This document shows, in pieces, positions 12,639-25,155 of a DNA stretch of 64,000 nucleotides (positions are counted from its first letter, which is position 1; every line of letters starts with the position of its first letter). The DNA comes from Magnolia sinica. Lineage: Eukaryota; Streptophyta; Magnoliopsida; Magnoliales; Magnoliaceae. The translations under genes and the position numbers were made by a program. The stretch is taken from NCBI RefSeq assembly GCF_029962835.1, contig NC_080591.1, positions 38,199,501-38,263,500 on the forward strand, given 5' to 3'. The notes beneath the pieces were generated by a model. That model was not told the origin of the DNA. It was given only the letters and a program-made list of their open reading frames with translations, and ran no database searches.

Positions 12639-13423
12639 ATGTGAAAATAGTCCCACGTGTCATCTGGATCTTTATTCATGAATTCCCCAATGCACATGAT
12701 CTCTACGAATTGGCACATGGGCCAAGTCAGTCCATCATAGAAAAATCTTATGACCTACCAAATTTCATAGCCATGATGTGGGAAAGCACTTAGAAGATCC
12801 TTAAACTTCTCCAGAATTGGAAGAAGGTTTCTTCCTCTTTCTGCGAGAAGTTTATGATGGCCCTTCTAAGAGTGTTAGTCTTTTGAATTGGGAAGAACTT
12901 TTTAAGGAACAGTCGATTCATTTCAACCCATGCCCCGATCGATCTCGATCTTACGTAGTGAAGCCATGACTTGGCTTTCTCCTTTAAAAAAAAAAAGAAA
13001 CAATTTTAGTCTTAGGGTGTCATTCGACACATTGTAGAAGTGTAGCGTTACTACAATCTCATCAAACTCCTTGAGATGTAGATATAGACTCTCAGAATCT
13101 AGTTCATGGGATTTTGGAAGTAGTTGGATCACTCCTAGTTTAAAATCCATATTACCTATATTATGTAGAAAAATCATACAAGAAGGTGTGTTCGTCCTAG
13201 TTGGTTGCAAATAATCACATAGGGTTCTAGCTAGATGGCCATTGTGCACATCCTTCTCATATTGTTGTTCTTCTACATGGAGATGGGGTGGATTCTCAGC
13301 CATGGTCTCAGCCAATTCAAAGGATCTTAGGTGTTGTCTAACACGATGATGGATGGACAATTCTTCAACTAGTCCTTCTTCACTTAAGAGATAAAGAGTG
13401 TTGTCACGAACCCATTTGGGCAT
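12639..13423 (-). pseudogene. Athila-type Gypsy gag, N-terminal part
   Basis: A minus-strand frame of 166 codons carries the Athila gag signature LARTLCDYLQPTRTNTPSC and FKLGVIQLLPKSHELDSES, followed after a frame change by NRLFLKKFFPIQKTNTLRRAI, the retrotransposon-gag core. Gag forms the particle core. The frame is damaged (a poly-T tract near 12985, several stops) and is interrupted at 12643 by the solo LTR. The primer site at 13691-13710 and the LTR at 13717 lie upstream, as expected for a 5' end. Confidence 0.88.
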
Positions 13424-13690
13424 GAATCACTCAAAAACCTAATTCTAAATCTAAATCTACTTATACTGGAATAAAAGACTCTACAGCAAAATAAGAAATC
13501 TGACATAAACTAAAGTAAGAGAGTTAGAAGAATAGTACCCGATTGGCAATTTTAGGTTAAGTTCTACGAAATAAACAAACAATGTTAGTGTCCATAAATC
13601 TTAGAAAAAACTAATTTAAAAATGCAGAGAAAAGTAATTCTAATCTTACACTAATATTTTCCCTAAGGTATTTCAGAAAAATGCGGCCGA

Positions 13691-13710
13691 GGTCCCAGAC
13701 AACGGTGCCA
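13691..13710 (-). promoter_or_regulatory. Primer binding site, Asp-tRNA type (Athila)
   Basis: The complement reads TGGCACCGTTGTCTGGGACC, close to the TGGCGCCGTTGCCGGGGA site of Athila/Tat Gypsy elements. It sits 6 bases from the LTR end at 13717. Confidence 0.85.
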
Positions 13711-13716
13711 AAAAAT

Positions 13717-16057
13717 TGATCTATCCAAGAGGATGACAACCCTAAGGACAAGGTTGGGTTGTAGTTTTAACTCGATGAGACCGAGATCGAATCCACATGG
13801 ACTTATAATTGTGCATTCTGTATAATAATTTAGAAAAATAACTAGAACTAAAACTAACTATAGAATTGGATTTTAAGAAGTAATAATTGAAATTTAGAAG
13901 AAATCAATAACGTAAAACATTAGAGGGATAAGGATCCACTTATGACCATTCTCAATGTCAATTCACTTAATTTAATTAGATAACCGGAATCGAAGTCCTG
14001 TCTTATCCATCCGGATAATATAGCAGATAATTCATCATCCATAAGCCAAAATAGATTTGAACTTTAATTGATTTGGATCACACATAAAGTATCAAAGTGT
14101 TGATCGTAGGGAATTCAAAGCATCTATCATGACCTTAGTCTACGATAGATAAATGAATTTTGCAGATCAATCCCTTGCAAAATAGATCAACAATCACTCT
14201 TAGCTTTCCTAAGCATCCAAAGTGCTTAAAATCGATAATGGATTAAAGTAAACTAAAAATAAAGCTTCATTCAACCCATTATTGATGAATTGTTTAACAT
14301 TCAAACCAAATAAGTTGAATCAAAGTAAATTAGAGTATTAAAAACTACTACAACCTTCACCTCTTAGCCCTAGTTAAGAGATTTAGTCAACCATAGACTT
14401 AATTGAACGAAACTAAAAGCATTAACAAGAAACTTCAAGCCGAAATATTAGAGAGGAAGAAAGGTTTTATAGATGCTTCGCTACTCCTTACTCTCTTCCA
14501 AACTCTAAATCATACTTAGAAAAGCCTAAATCATTCATTTAATTAGATTGGATTCGTATTGACTTTGAACTGACTTTGAATTTATGCACTTTTATTACAT
14601 GTCAGTCACACTGACTATCACCTTTGGTCACACCAAGGTCGCATTGAGTCTAGCCGAATATTCCCTCGGTTGTAGCCGAATTTCATCAAAATCTATCTAA
14701 AGTCTTTGTCTCCTTCAGGTTGACTTGGCTTCAGTCTCACCTAAGTGTCGAACGGAATTACATCTAAAAATCATAATTTCTTACTGAATTGTTCTGTGCA
14801 CACCGGAATTACACACTTTCACATGTCTTTTCTTACATATGAAAAGACATTATTGAACTAAAACTCAAAATAAAAACATAAAAACTGAATAAGAACCGAA
14901 TGATTGGAGAAGAATGAGGGCTTCGTATAAGCTCCGTAACTCGTTGCTCCATCTCTTCTATCCCAATTCATGTTTAAAAAGGTTAGATTCATCCTTTTAA
15001 ATAGGAAAATTTCATACCAACTTAGAACTGACTCCAAATTTACATAGTTTTGTTATGCTTCGGTCGTACCGAATTAGTCTTTTGGTTGCAGTTGAATTTC
15101 TTCAATATTCATCTGAAGTCTCTGTCTCCCTCAGGCCACTCCGAACCTCCCTTCGGTGGCACCAAACATGGCTTTGGTCTCACCTAAGTGTCAACCCAAA
15201 TTTCCTCTGAAAATTACATTTTCTCGCTGGACTGTTTTGTGAACATTCGATCAAACCGAACCAACCTCAGGTAGGACCAGATAGTTTGTTATTTCTGTTG
15301 ATGTACTTCGTGATTCTACCAGTCATTTCTCTATTTTTTACCCTTGGTTTTCTTGGATCTTTGGTACTTGAATTTTCAATAATCACCTCCAAATATCCTA
15401 ATCTTTACTTAGTCATTCTTTGAACATTAAATTTTTTTTAATTGTTTTTTTAAAATCTTAGCTCTCCAAATCACCTCGCATAAGAAAACATACATAATTA
15501 GATCAATTAAGCGCATTTATGCTTATAAAACCAATGTATAATAAGGAAAAAATATCCAATATTTCACTCTAAACATACCCCCAACCAGCATTTTGCTAGT
15601 CCCAAGCAAAACATACAAAAAAACTAATTTTCAAAACCCAAATTTCAAACCTTTCTTAGAAAAACAAAATTATGTGGAATCATCCTATACATGTAAGTAA
15701 AATTCAAAGATACAGAGATGAAATATTGTCAGTTTAAAACCTAATATCACTAGCAAACCATTAAACTAAGTTACATTTCATCAATCAATTAATAGAATGC
15801 ATTTAAACATCAAATTCTTAGTGTGCTCAATGAATTCCAACTTATAATCCATAAGAATTAACCTTCTCTCTATTTGTTAACTATGATAATTACCTTAATG
15901 TGGTCAAATCAACACAAGTTACTAATTCCGAACCCATTTCATTTTTTTCACTTATTTTTCTAGCTTTTAATATTTTCATTGATGGCTTTCACACCATCAT
16001 CTTTTCTTTCTTTTTGTTTCATTGTTTTCTCATTTAAGAACATGTAATAGGTAGCTA
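13717..16057 (-). repeat. Athila-type LTR, right copy (2.34 kb), with internal duplication
   Basis: The LTR ends in CA on the minus strand beside the primer site and begins TAGCTACC at 16057 (TG changed to TA). It aligns with 8099-10014 but is ~420 bp longer because about 14400-14815 is repeated at 14816-15240 (period about 416). It has gag downstream and a pol remnant upstream, so it looks like one LTR shared by two tandem element units. Confidence 0.82.
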
Positions 16058-17083
16058 TTTTTTATTCCAAGAGTTTTTTTAGCTGGTCCATCTTTTTTTC
16101 CTTTTTTTTTTTCACACCAAGGTATATAAGGATCTCCAGACTTGGTTCCTAACAGTTTTAAGTATTATCAAGTTAAATATTAAAAGTTTAAGTTAACTTT
16201 TAAAAGAAAATGAGTTAGATGTAAATTGTGAATTAGGCTCAATTGATGTTTAAATTTTTTTTTATTAATCAATTCATTAAAAAGAACTTTTAAAAAAATT
16301 AATGATCAACTCGAAGATAGACTTTGAAAATTTACTTTATATCTTATCATTTTACATTTAAATATATTCAAATACACATATTATCAATCTTCAAAGAAAG
16401 TTTTAAAATCTAAAAATTGAAGATTTTTTTTTTTTTTTTGAAAAATGTTGCTTAAAAATTAAGAAAATAGATTAGTTTTATTTAATCTTACCCCAACCTA
16501 AAATCTAGATTGTCCTTAATGTACAAAAATATATGCAATACATCATAACTTGGGACAATGAAAATAAAGGACGAATAAGTAGAAAGAGTACCTGATGAAG
16601 ATCAATGTGATGACATGAAGTCTCCTCCATTTAAAGGGGTTAGAAATATATAAAATAAAGTAAAACAAACCTAAACTATTCTATCCTAATCTTAAGAAGT
16701 AGTAAATGGGTAGATGGACCTTCATTAGACTAAAAGGTCAATCCTGATAGAAAAGATCGTTCAGAGGGATGAACAAATCATCTGAATCAATTTTCTTAAT
16801 GAATGGTTTAAGACGGGGACCATTTACTTTTAAAAATGTTACAATTCACTAGATTTTCTATCTCGACAGTCCCATAAGGATAAATTATTTTAACTTTAAA
16901 GGGGTTGGTCGAACGAGATCTCAAATTATTATTATTATATATATATTTTTTTGGAGGGGGGGGGGGGGGAAGATGAATTCTTGAGTAATACAAGAGGAGT
17001 TTCTGGTTTAATTCAAAAGTTTTTCGAAGAATGTTCCTGTCATGGAATACCTTAATCCTGTTTTGATATATCTAAGAGTTCTC
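16058..17083. other. 3' noncoding part of the Athila pol unit
   Basis: This is AT-rich sequence between the integrase end (17084) and the LTR. No env-like frame is visible. It contains a poly-T run (16424-16439) and a poly-G run (about 16960-16972). Confidence 0.5.
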
Positions 17084-18600
17084 TTAAGCCTTGTTATGGA
17101 TTTCTTCAAGGTCATTAAGTTGTAACTTGCACAGCGAGCTGGCTTTGTCGAGATTGAAGTTGAAATTCTTTATAGCCCAATATGCCTTATGTTCCAACTC
17201 CACAAGCATGTGACAAGCCTTCCCATATACAAGAGTATAGGGTGACATACCAATGGAGATTTTGTATGCTGTATGGTAGGCCCACAGCGCATCAGTTAGT
17301 TGAAGTGACCAATCCATGTGATACAGATTAACCATTTTCTCAATAATTTATTTAATCTCCCTATTTGATATTTTAGCTTAGTCGCTCATCTAAGGGTGAT
17401 AAGAGGTGCTCACTTTGTACAAAATGTTGTGTTTCTTCATTAATGATTCGAATGGTCTATTATAAAAGTGAGATCCTCCATCACTTATGATGTCATGAGG
17501 TGTTCCGAATTCGGATAAAGTATTTTCTTTTGAAAACTTAATGATTGTGAGATGGTTATTATTCCGGCATGGAATTACATCAACCCATTCAGAACATAAT
17601 CTATGGCGAGAAGAATATAGAGATTTCCAAAACACAGGGGAATTGTCCCATGAAATTGATACCCCAGTAGTTAAATATTTCAATCATTAGAATGGGGTTT
17701 AGCGGCATTGTATTTTGACGAGATAATCCTCCTAATTTTTGACATTGCACTTACTCTTTTTAACGTTCATTTGTATCTTTGAACATAGTGGGCCAATAAA
17801 AGCTGTACTGCAGAATTTTTGCAGTGGTCTTCTTAGCTAAAAGTGGCCACCACACACATATGAATGGCAAAATGAGTTGTTCGTGGTCAGGCATACATCT
17901 CCTAATGATTTGATTGGGGCAATATTTGAAAAAATGTGGATCATCCAGAAGAACTTGCATACCTCGGTAAAGAATTTCTTCATATCTTGCGCAGTCTAAT
18001 GAATGGAAATTGTACCTTTGAAAAGATAATTAGCAATGTCAGTGTACCAAGGTAATTCGGAGACTTTAAAAGTTGTTTATTAGGGAACATGTCATTGATA
18101 GGTATCATCTTCATGGAATCGGATAGGACAGGATAAGAGAGATAGTCAACCACTACGTTTTTTACTCCTTATCTCAGATATCTAGATTGAACTCTTGGAG
18201 TAGGAGGATCCATCTTAACAAACAAGGCTTAGTATTCTTTGTAGAAATAAGGTACTTCAGCACCGCATGGTTAGTAAATATGATGATCTTAGATCCTATC
18301 AAGTAGGACCTAAACTTGTCAAAAGTGAACACTACGACTAGGAGTTCTTTTTCCATGGTAGAGTAGTTCACTTGAGCAAGGTTTAGAATTCTACTCGCAT
18401 AGTATATTATATAGTGCTTCTTCTCTTTTCTTTAAACAAGCACTGACCCAATTACATAGTCACTCATGCCACACATGATTTCAAAAAGGTGAACTCTAAA
18501 TGGGTGGTTGCATGATAAGAGAGCTAGTTAACATGCCTTTGAGCTTAACAAAAACTTTTTGGTATTCATTACTTCATTCAAAGGGAGTTTCCTTTTAAAG
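17084..18600 (-). pseudogene. Athila-type Gypsy pol fragment: RNase H and integrase
   Basis: Reading down the minus strand: the RNase H region ([19 protein letters not shown], then [11 protein letters not shown]; the usual TDH is TNH), the H-H-C-C end of integrase, the integrase core (GTPHDIISDGGSHFYNRPFE), and the C-terminal [21 protein letters not shown] with [18 protein letters not shown], a hallmark of the Athila clade. These domains would copy and insert the element. Multiple stops and frameshifts kill it. Gag, protease and most of the reverse transcriptase are lost; an LTR A fragment starts just to the right. Confidence 0.88.
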
Positions 18601-18629
18601 AAAGTTATATAAATGATGAGAGATAAGAC

Positions 18630-18970
18630 TATCACACCCCAAACTCGAGAACTGGGCTCACAAAATTTTCGGTCGCCGAATCGAGTGCTAACATCCTCCG
18701 CAGTACTCCATTCTCGGCTCCCAGCTCCCATACGCCAGGTTTCGATCCTAGGATCTTACAAGGAGAATTTTTAGGATTTTTTTTTGTAATGGAGCATAAC
18801 CAGAAGTGTACCCAAATCACAAAAACATCATCATTACAAATCTATTAATATAATCTTTTAATACAATGCTATAAAGAGAAATACAAGATATAATCAAAAC
18901 TCAAAAGAACAGGTTCGTGCTATGGGTTCAATGTTGTTGATATGCCATAACATCACTTGCAGCGTAAACA
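18630..18970 (-). repeat. Fragment of LTR family A (third copy)
   Basis: It begins TATCACACCCCAAACTCGAG and follows the left end of the solo LTR at 2953 ('gctcacaaaattttcg.tc.ccgaat', 'ggatcttacaagga', 'gagaaatacaaga') for ~340 bases, then stops near the start of the chromodomain remnant. The true LTR terminus is present on the left (TG changed to TA). Confidence 0.8.
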
Positions 18971-18984
18971 AATATTTTTCATGT

Positions 18985-19231
18985 CTCTATATTGAGGAAG
19001 TGTGGGTCAGACATCGTTCCTGTCATCAATTGTCAGCCGTTAGAGGTTCATGAGGACGCTTCTTGCATTGAGCAGCCAGTTCGTATCCTTGATCGGAAGG
19101 AGCAGGTCCTCCAGACCAAGGTCATTCCCTTGGTAAAGGTGCAATGGGGTTACCATTCTATTAATGAGACGTCTTAGGAGAGCGAGGTCGAGATTCGAGA
19201 GTATTATCCCCATCTCTTTGATGATTGATTA
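18985..19231 (+). pseudogene. Tekay/Del-type Gypsy pol C-terminus (chromodomain region)
   Basis: The plus-strand frame reads PLEVHEDASCIEQPVRILD, then RKEQVLQTKVIPLVKVQW, and, after an in-frame TAG, ESEVEIREYYPHLF. This is the conserved C-terminal tail of Tekay/Del chromovirus pol, whose chromodomain directs integration to particular chromatin. Everything upstream is missing. A short spacer, a purine tract and LTR A follow, which is the normal order for the 3' end of an element. Confidence 0.85.
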
Positions 19232-19342
19232 TATGTTGTATTTTATAAGTTGTCTCTGATTATATATGATGTTGTGTTTCCTCTTCCTTATGAGTTATAT
19301 CCAATTGTGATATTGTATAAATTTCAAGATAAAATTTTTATT

Positions 19343-19354
19343 AGGAGGCGAGAG
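19343..19354 (+). promoter_or_regulatory. Polypurine tract before LTR A
   Basis: AGGAGGCGAGAG ends one base before the LTR start at 19356. This is the plus-strand primer position for a Gypsy element. Confidence 0.65.
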
Positions 19355-20652
19355 TTATAAGGCCCATAACCTGGTTCATATCGTTCCTTAAACTCCCGCG
19401 GTCCTCCCGGTTGAATTCAGGCAACCCGCGACTCGTAAATATTATTTACGCGTGACCCTAAGTCGCATCCCGTATATCAGAGTTGACTTAACCCGAGATT
19501 TGTACCCTAGCAATCGTGCCGTCACCGCGGTTCTAATCCCGTGTCTTGCACGCCGATGGGATACCCAGGCCAGGAGTTGTTGTCCCGCGTTTATTTAAAG
19601 GAAAACACCACGCTTTGCAAATTCCGAGAGAATCTCTACCACCTTTCACATTAATCAATCAATCAATCACTAGTTAAGTACACATCCCATCACTCCACCC
19701 ATCACACTCATCCCTCTCTTACACAAGCCATCCCCAAAGTCAACCCTTTCTTACAACACCCATCCCTCTCATCCCATCTTTCTTACAACACCATCCCTCT
19801 CTCCCATACATCACTTCATCCCATCCCATTCTCCACCAAATCTCAAGCAACCATGAGAGAAAAATTCGAAGGAGAGAACAAAGGGATCAAGAAGGAGTGC
19901 AATCGGTGGGTGATTGTAGGATATACATCATTGATTTTCATTTGAAGGCCCACTTGTGATGGGACCCATTATAATGTATGTGTTGTAAACAAGAGGGGCC
20001 CATAGTGGCGGGGTCCCTCCACTACACTTATCGCTCTCTCTCTCTCTCTCTCTCGTGGTGATGGAATGTGGCCACTTGATCTAGACCGTCCATGTGTTGG
20101 GCCCCACCTCACTGCCTGTCCATTTGGACAGGCCAGGATGAAGGAAAAACACAAATATCAACTTCTTCCAACTGGTGGGTCTAATACGTGTGGACCCACC
20201 TTGATGTCTATTTATCCACACAATCCAATCATTGGATGGTGGAAGAGGATTGGTTAGAGTACCTCCACTAGCTATACAGCTGTTGTATATGACCTCAGCA
20301 AGATGTGGGTCCGACCATGAGATATGTGTCATATCCCAGTCGTCCATCTCCTGGACGGTGGGCCAATAACCTACCAGCTGTTGTCTTGACGCTAGCAATG
20401 GGTCTGATCATCAGGTATGTGTTATATCCCAACCGCTCATCCATTTGGCTTTGTGTGGGGCCCACCCCACACGTGCTGCATGTGTGGGATGGGAACCACC
20501 TTGCTGTACATATTCTATGCCTGCACCGTCCATCCATGGACGTTGCTGTGAGGGGCCGGCTATGATGTATCTGTCATCCATCTGTTTGTCCGTTCTAGGC
20601 AGGACGTGGGACCCATTCACACGTGCTACACGTGTGGGGTGGGGCCTACCTT

Positions 20653-20675
20653 TATATATATATATATATATATAT
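20653..20675. repeat. (TA)n microsatellite in LTR A
   Basis: A pure TA run is seen directly. The reverse copy has similar TA runs at 4475-4494 and 5419-5435. Confidence 0.9.
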
Positions 20676-22836
20676 TGTATCCACGTCGTCCATCTATGCA
20701 GACCCACCTTGATGATGAGTTTCATCTAAGTCGTCCATTCACTGGACGTCCAGACGCCTGGATGAAGGAAAACACAGATATCTGGTTGATTCAAAACTCG
20801 TTGGGTGGGCCATACATGTGTCATCCACACCGTCCATTGCCTGGGTGGTGGGACCCCTTCCCCCCAACGTCAATAATTTCTATGGGTCCCGCATGATGTA
20901 TATGTTTTATCTCTACCGTCCAGGGGATTTTGGACGGTGGGGATCCACCTAGTGCACGTGCTGGCAGCACTTGCACCCACCATAATGTAAGTGTTTTATC
21001 GATACCGTCAATCTGCTAGTGGGCCAGTTAGCCACCAGTTATATAGCTACAGTACTAACGTCAGCGAGGCCTATGGGCCTGATCATGACTTATGTGTTAG
21101 ATCCAAACTGTCCATCCACTTCTTGAGCTCATCTTAAGGCTTGAGGCGGAAATAAGACAGATCTGTCTATCAGGTGGACCACACTACAAAATTAGTGGAG
21201 GATTGAACGTTTACCATTGAAACCGTTTGGGGGTCACATAAGTTCTGGATCAATATGAGAATTGTTTTTCCTTTTAAATTAGGTCTTTGTGACCTTATGA
21301 ACAGATTGGATGGAAAATAAACGTTAAGGTGGCCCCTGTGAATTGCTAACGACGAAAATCATTACCTCCACTGCTAATTGTGGTATGGTCCAGATGATCT
21401 GTAACACCCCGTACTTTCTGTACTCGTGTGTTACCATAAATACTCAGTCTTTTTAAATCATTCATCCACGAATCAAACTAAATGTCTGTCTAGCTATAAA
21501 ATCAATATTTAGATTTCCACTTAGACAAATTTTTAGACTCATGGGACCAGTGCAAAGTGAATTCGAATAATTTATGTGTTGAACCTCATGATCTGACCAT
21601 TGAGATTGAAAATAAATCATTGGGTCGGAGATTGATCATTAGATTAGACCTCACATCATATGATATAAGATCTGACCATAAAAACCAGTTAGTAGATTCA
21701 TTTATATGCTTTAAAGACTCCTTGATCATGATGATCGGTTCTGAACAATTTAACCATTCAAACTCGTAACCATTCATTCAATCAAGTTACTAAATAGGGC
21801 TACAAACCCTTATGACTATTGACGAGCCAATTAAATACAATCTGGCCGTTGGATCGATAGGAATCTACAATTAGAAGGCTAAAATCCAAACATATGGCTC
21901 GCCTGAACATTAGATCTACTGAAAAATGGGGCTAATGTCCTATCAAGAGTGGCAGAGTGGAATGGAGGGAGTAGATCTCTTAAAATGTCCCTGTGGGCCC
22001 CACACTTGCAGTGTGAGAGTACACCATTGGATGTACACATGCGGTGCACTAGTCCACAGACCGGGTCAAGCGGGCGTTGACCCGATTAAAACAGAAAAAG
22101 GAAGAAATTTCCCTCCTTTTTCCTCCTTTCTCACTTTCAAACAGACGAGCACCGCTACACTAAGGATATGGCCCACCATCACGGTCGGTTCCTAGATCTG
22201 AACCATCCATCTTGTTAAGCCTCCAAAACCACCTAAAACCCTAAAGCCTCCATGTGTGAGAACATAGGTGTGCAAGACGATAACTAACCCAAGCAAGATG
22301 CATACATGACTCATTTCTGCTATGTGAAAATCCGTTTTCCTTCTTAACTGGCAGCCCACGTGCGAGATTCTCCTTTAATCCAAACCCTTCGCACAGGAAA
22401 ATCTCAGCCGTCCATTCCACTTCACATGAGTTAGGGAAAAGAGAGTCACCGCGCCCGAACAACTCATTTACCACTGAGATAATAGGGACATCCCTTCATT
22501 TGGTGGGTCCCACAATGCTCTGTGGATCAATTCAGACCATCCAGACACGTTAGATCAGAGGATGGGGCCCTGGACAAGAAACCGCCATGATCAGGGCCGA
22601 TCATCTTCCTCAACCGGCTGAAAAACCCATCACACTCTAATGGGGCCCATTCTTCAATTTGAGATATTCATTGTGTGGCCCATGGTTCCGAAAGTTCATC
22701 CACACTGTTAGATCACAGCTATGTAAGTGAGTTCTAAAGAGATCGTCAACCACCTCTCTCTGTTAACAAAAATTAGTGAGGGCAGCTGTAACTAATCAGA
22801 CGATTTAGAGTCGATCCTTCTAGACTCTCTCAAGGC

Positions 22837-22844
22837 TATAAATA
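22837..22844 (+). promoter_or_regulatory. TATA box of LTR B
   Basis: TATAAATA lies about 1.44 kb into the LTR and is followed by a purine-rich leader, consistent with the U3/R border. Confidence 0.6.
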
Positions 22845-24720
22845 GCCTCTTTCCATTTAGGGCAACCAGCTCCAAAAGAAGAAAGGAAATAAGAGAGAGG
22901 ATAGGGCGTCGTTCGTGCAGCACCGGGTCGACTCAGCTTGACCGAAACTGAGTCGAGTTGGCTCGGGAATGGGTTGTTGGTCTGCCTTCCAGCATAGGAA
23001 AAGAAAGGAGAAGGAGAAGAAGAGAAGCATAAATGGAAGGCAAGAGAGAAGAAGGAGAACATGCGAAAATGAGAGAAGAAGGTGCATCTATGTTGTTGCA
23101 CGGGGTTGAGTCGACTCGGTTCGAGTCGTTGCGAGTCGAGCTAATCCGCGCTAAGTCCAGTTGTTGGATGTGAATTGTAGAAAGAAGAGGAAGAAGCAGA
23201 TGGAAGAAAAAGATGCAGAGAGAGAGAGAGAGCAGAAAGAAGTTGAAGAGAAAGAGAGGACGTGTGTGGTGCTGCCGAGTCAACTCGACTAGCTTTGACA
23301 AAGTTAGGTTCAAACTCCACTAGTTCTAGCAATTGGGAGTCGGTTTTAAGACTAATTCAGTCCATACACAGGTTTTGATGCCAAGGTTAAAGCTCTATCC
23401 CAGCAAGTGCAGAAGCCGTCGATTTGAATTCGAGTTGATCGAGTTGTGTGGTATGTCGCTGAGTTGACTCAATGACTCCCATTGAGTTTTGCACCAAATA
23501 GTCTAGTGTGGCGTAGTCCCATTCCTGCTATCAAAATTTCTACCAAATTTGGGATTTCTTCAGTGAGGTAATGTTCTCAACTCATTCCAAGTTGGAATTT
23601 ATGTGAGTCGACCTTTCTATAAGCGTTAACGAGTGAGTTGATGAGTCTAGGTCCTTGTAGGTTATTTTAAAATATGGTTTTTGTATTATTCTCTATGGCA
23701 ACCACTATAGTTGGTTTTGGGTCTTGAATTCTTGATTGAATCAAGTTAATCGGGCCGAGTTGAGTCGATCGAGTCTAAATCAAGAAGTATTGGCATGTTC
23801 AAGTAAGTTTTAAAATCTTTGTTTGGGTTCTTAATCAAGTTGTAATTATATTATTTTAAGTCTTATGATAAAAACTGAAATTATATCTCATTTAGGTTCA
23901 ACGTGTTGAGCCGAGTTTGGACCAAATTGGGAGTTGAGTTGAATCAATTCAAGCTAGTGAAGTTAAATCGAATGCTTTGGACTTTTTAGTGATTTTTAGT
24001 CTAGTAAGAAGAGAAATCATATCCTAATGTGAGGATTACCTTAAAGCTTTTCTACATCATGATAATTATCTTAGTTCAGTTATTTCATTATTTACTTGAT
24101 TTAATCTTTAGTAAATATGACGAGGAATGTTAGTTTCTATTTGAGTGAATTCTTCCTAAATGATTAATCATTGGATTTACATTCAAGTGTTTGAACATGC
24201 TATAGATCGTAAATTCTCTATCCTAATTTAAATGAAATATTTTGTATGAATGAGCTTGTGATCACTATATGGTGTATGTATAGGTCCTCGAATTAATGGC
24301 CATTTGCGAAATGAATAATGAAATTATACAGTGGACTTACTATCTTATGAATCATATGTCGCCTAAGTGGCTTTTGGGAAAATCCCCTTTTTATCACAAC
24401 CTTGGGATGAATCCCTTGTCCTATGCAGCTTGATGTAATATTTGCCCTATGTTGCTTTAATGAACCATCTTCGTATAACTATGCAATGGTAAGTTCCACT
24501 GGTAGAACTACAGTTGGCCACTAGTTGAGTACGTTACTTTAAAAACATCTCATTTGTTAGTCTCATGAGCTAAGGATGGTGGAATGGGACACTCTGCTTG
24601 AGCTATCGGCCTATACTGGGTGACAAATCCCCCATAATAACCTTTGAGCTTTCCAAAATTGATTGTTTGAAATTGGAATAATAATGGTTGGGCTAATCAT
24701 GCATTTTCATAGCATGCAGT

Positions 24721-25155
24721 CTTTTCCGAGTGACTTGTTCTCCTTGGGCGTACCTTTAGTACTTTTTCGGGTGGCTAAATCTCCTTAGGCGATCTATATA
24801 TTATTATGGCCTTTTTCGGGTAACTAGTTCTCCTAGGACGTACCTTGAGTACTTTTCCGGGTGGCTAGATCTCCTTGGGAGATCTATATTTATTATGGTC
24901 TTTTCCGAGGGGTTAGTTCTCCTTGGGCGTACCTTTGTGTACTTTTTCGAGTGACTAGTCCTCCTTGGGCGATGTAGATATCATAGTCTTTTTCAAGTGA
25001 CTAGTTCTCTTTGGGCGTACCTTTGTGTACTTTTTCGAGTGACTAGTCCTCCTTGGGCGATGTAGATATCATAGTCTTTTCCGAGTGACTAGTTCTCCTT
25101 GGGCGTACCTTTGAATACTTTTCCAGGTGGTTAGTTCTCCTTGGGCGACTTTTTA
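24721..25155. repeat. ~92-bp tandem repeat made of two ~46-bp halves, in LTR B
   Basis: Ten half-units share CTTTTCCGAGTGACTAGTTC and CTCCTTGGGCG. Odd halves continue GTACCTTTG.GTA; even halves continue ATCTATAT/ATGTAGAT and ATCATAGT. This gives five full units. The sixth to ninth half-units are almost identical, indicating recent expansion. Confidence 0.88.

Noticed and set aside
20305..20896. Several frames on both strands with HTC.CGVGPT-like text
   Set aside because: They lie within LTR A and reflect its GTGGGGCCCACC composition; the minus-strand LTR A has similar shadows.
22820..23332. Overlapping minus-strand frames rich in Ser, Leu and Phe
   Set aside because: They are the complement of a purine-rich LTR leader; low complexity and no homology.
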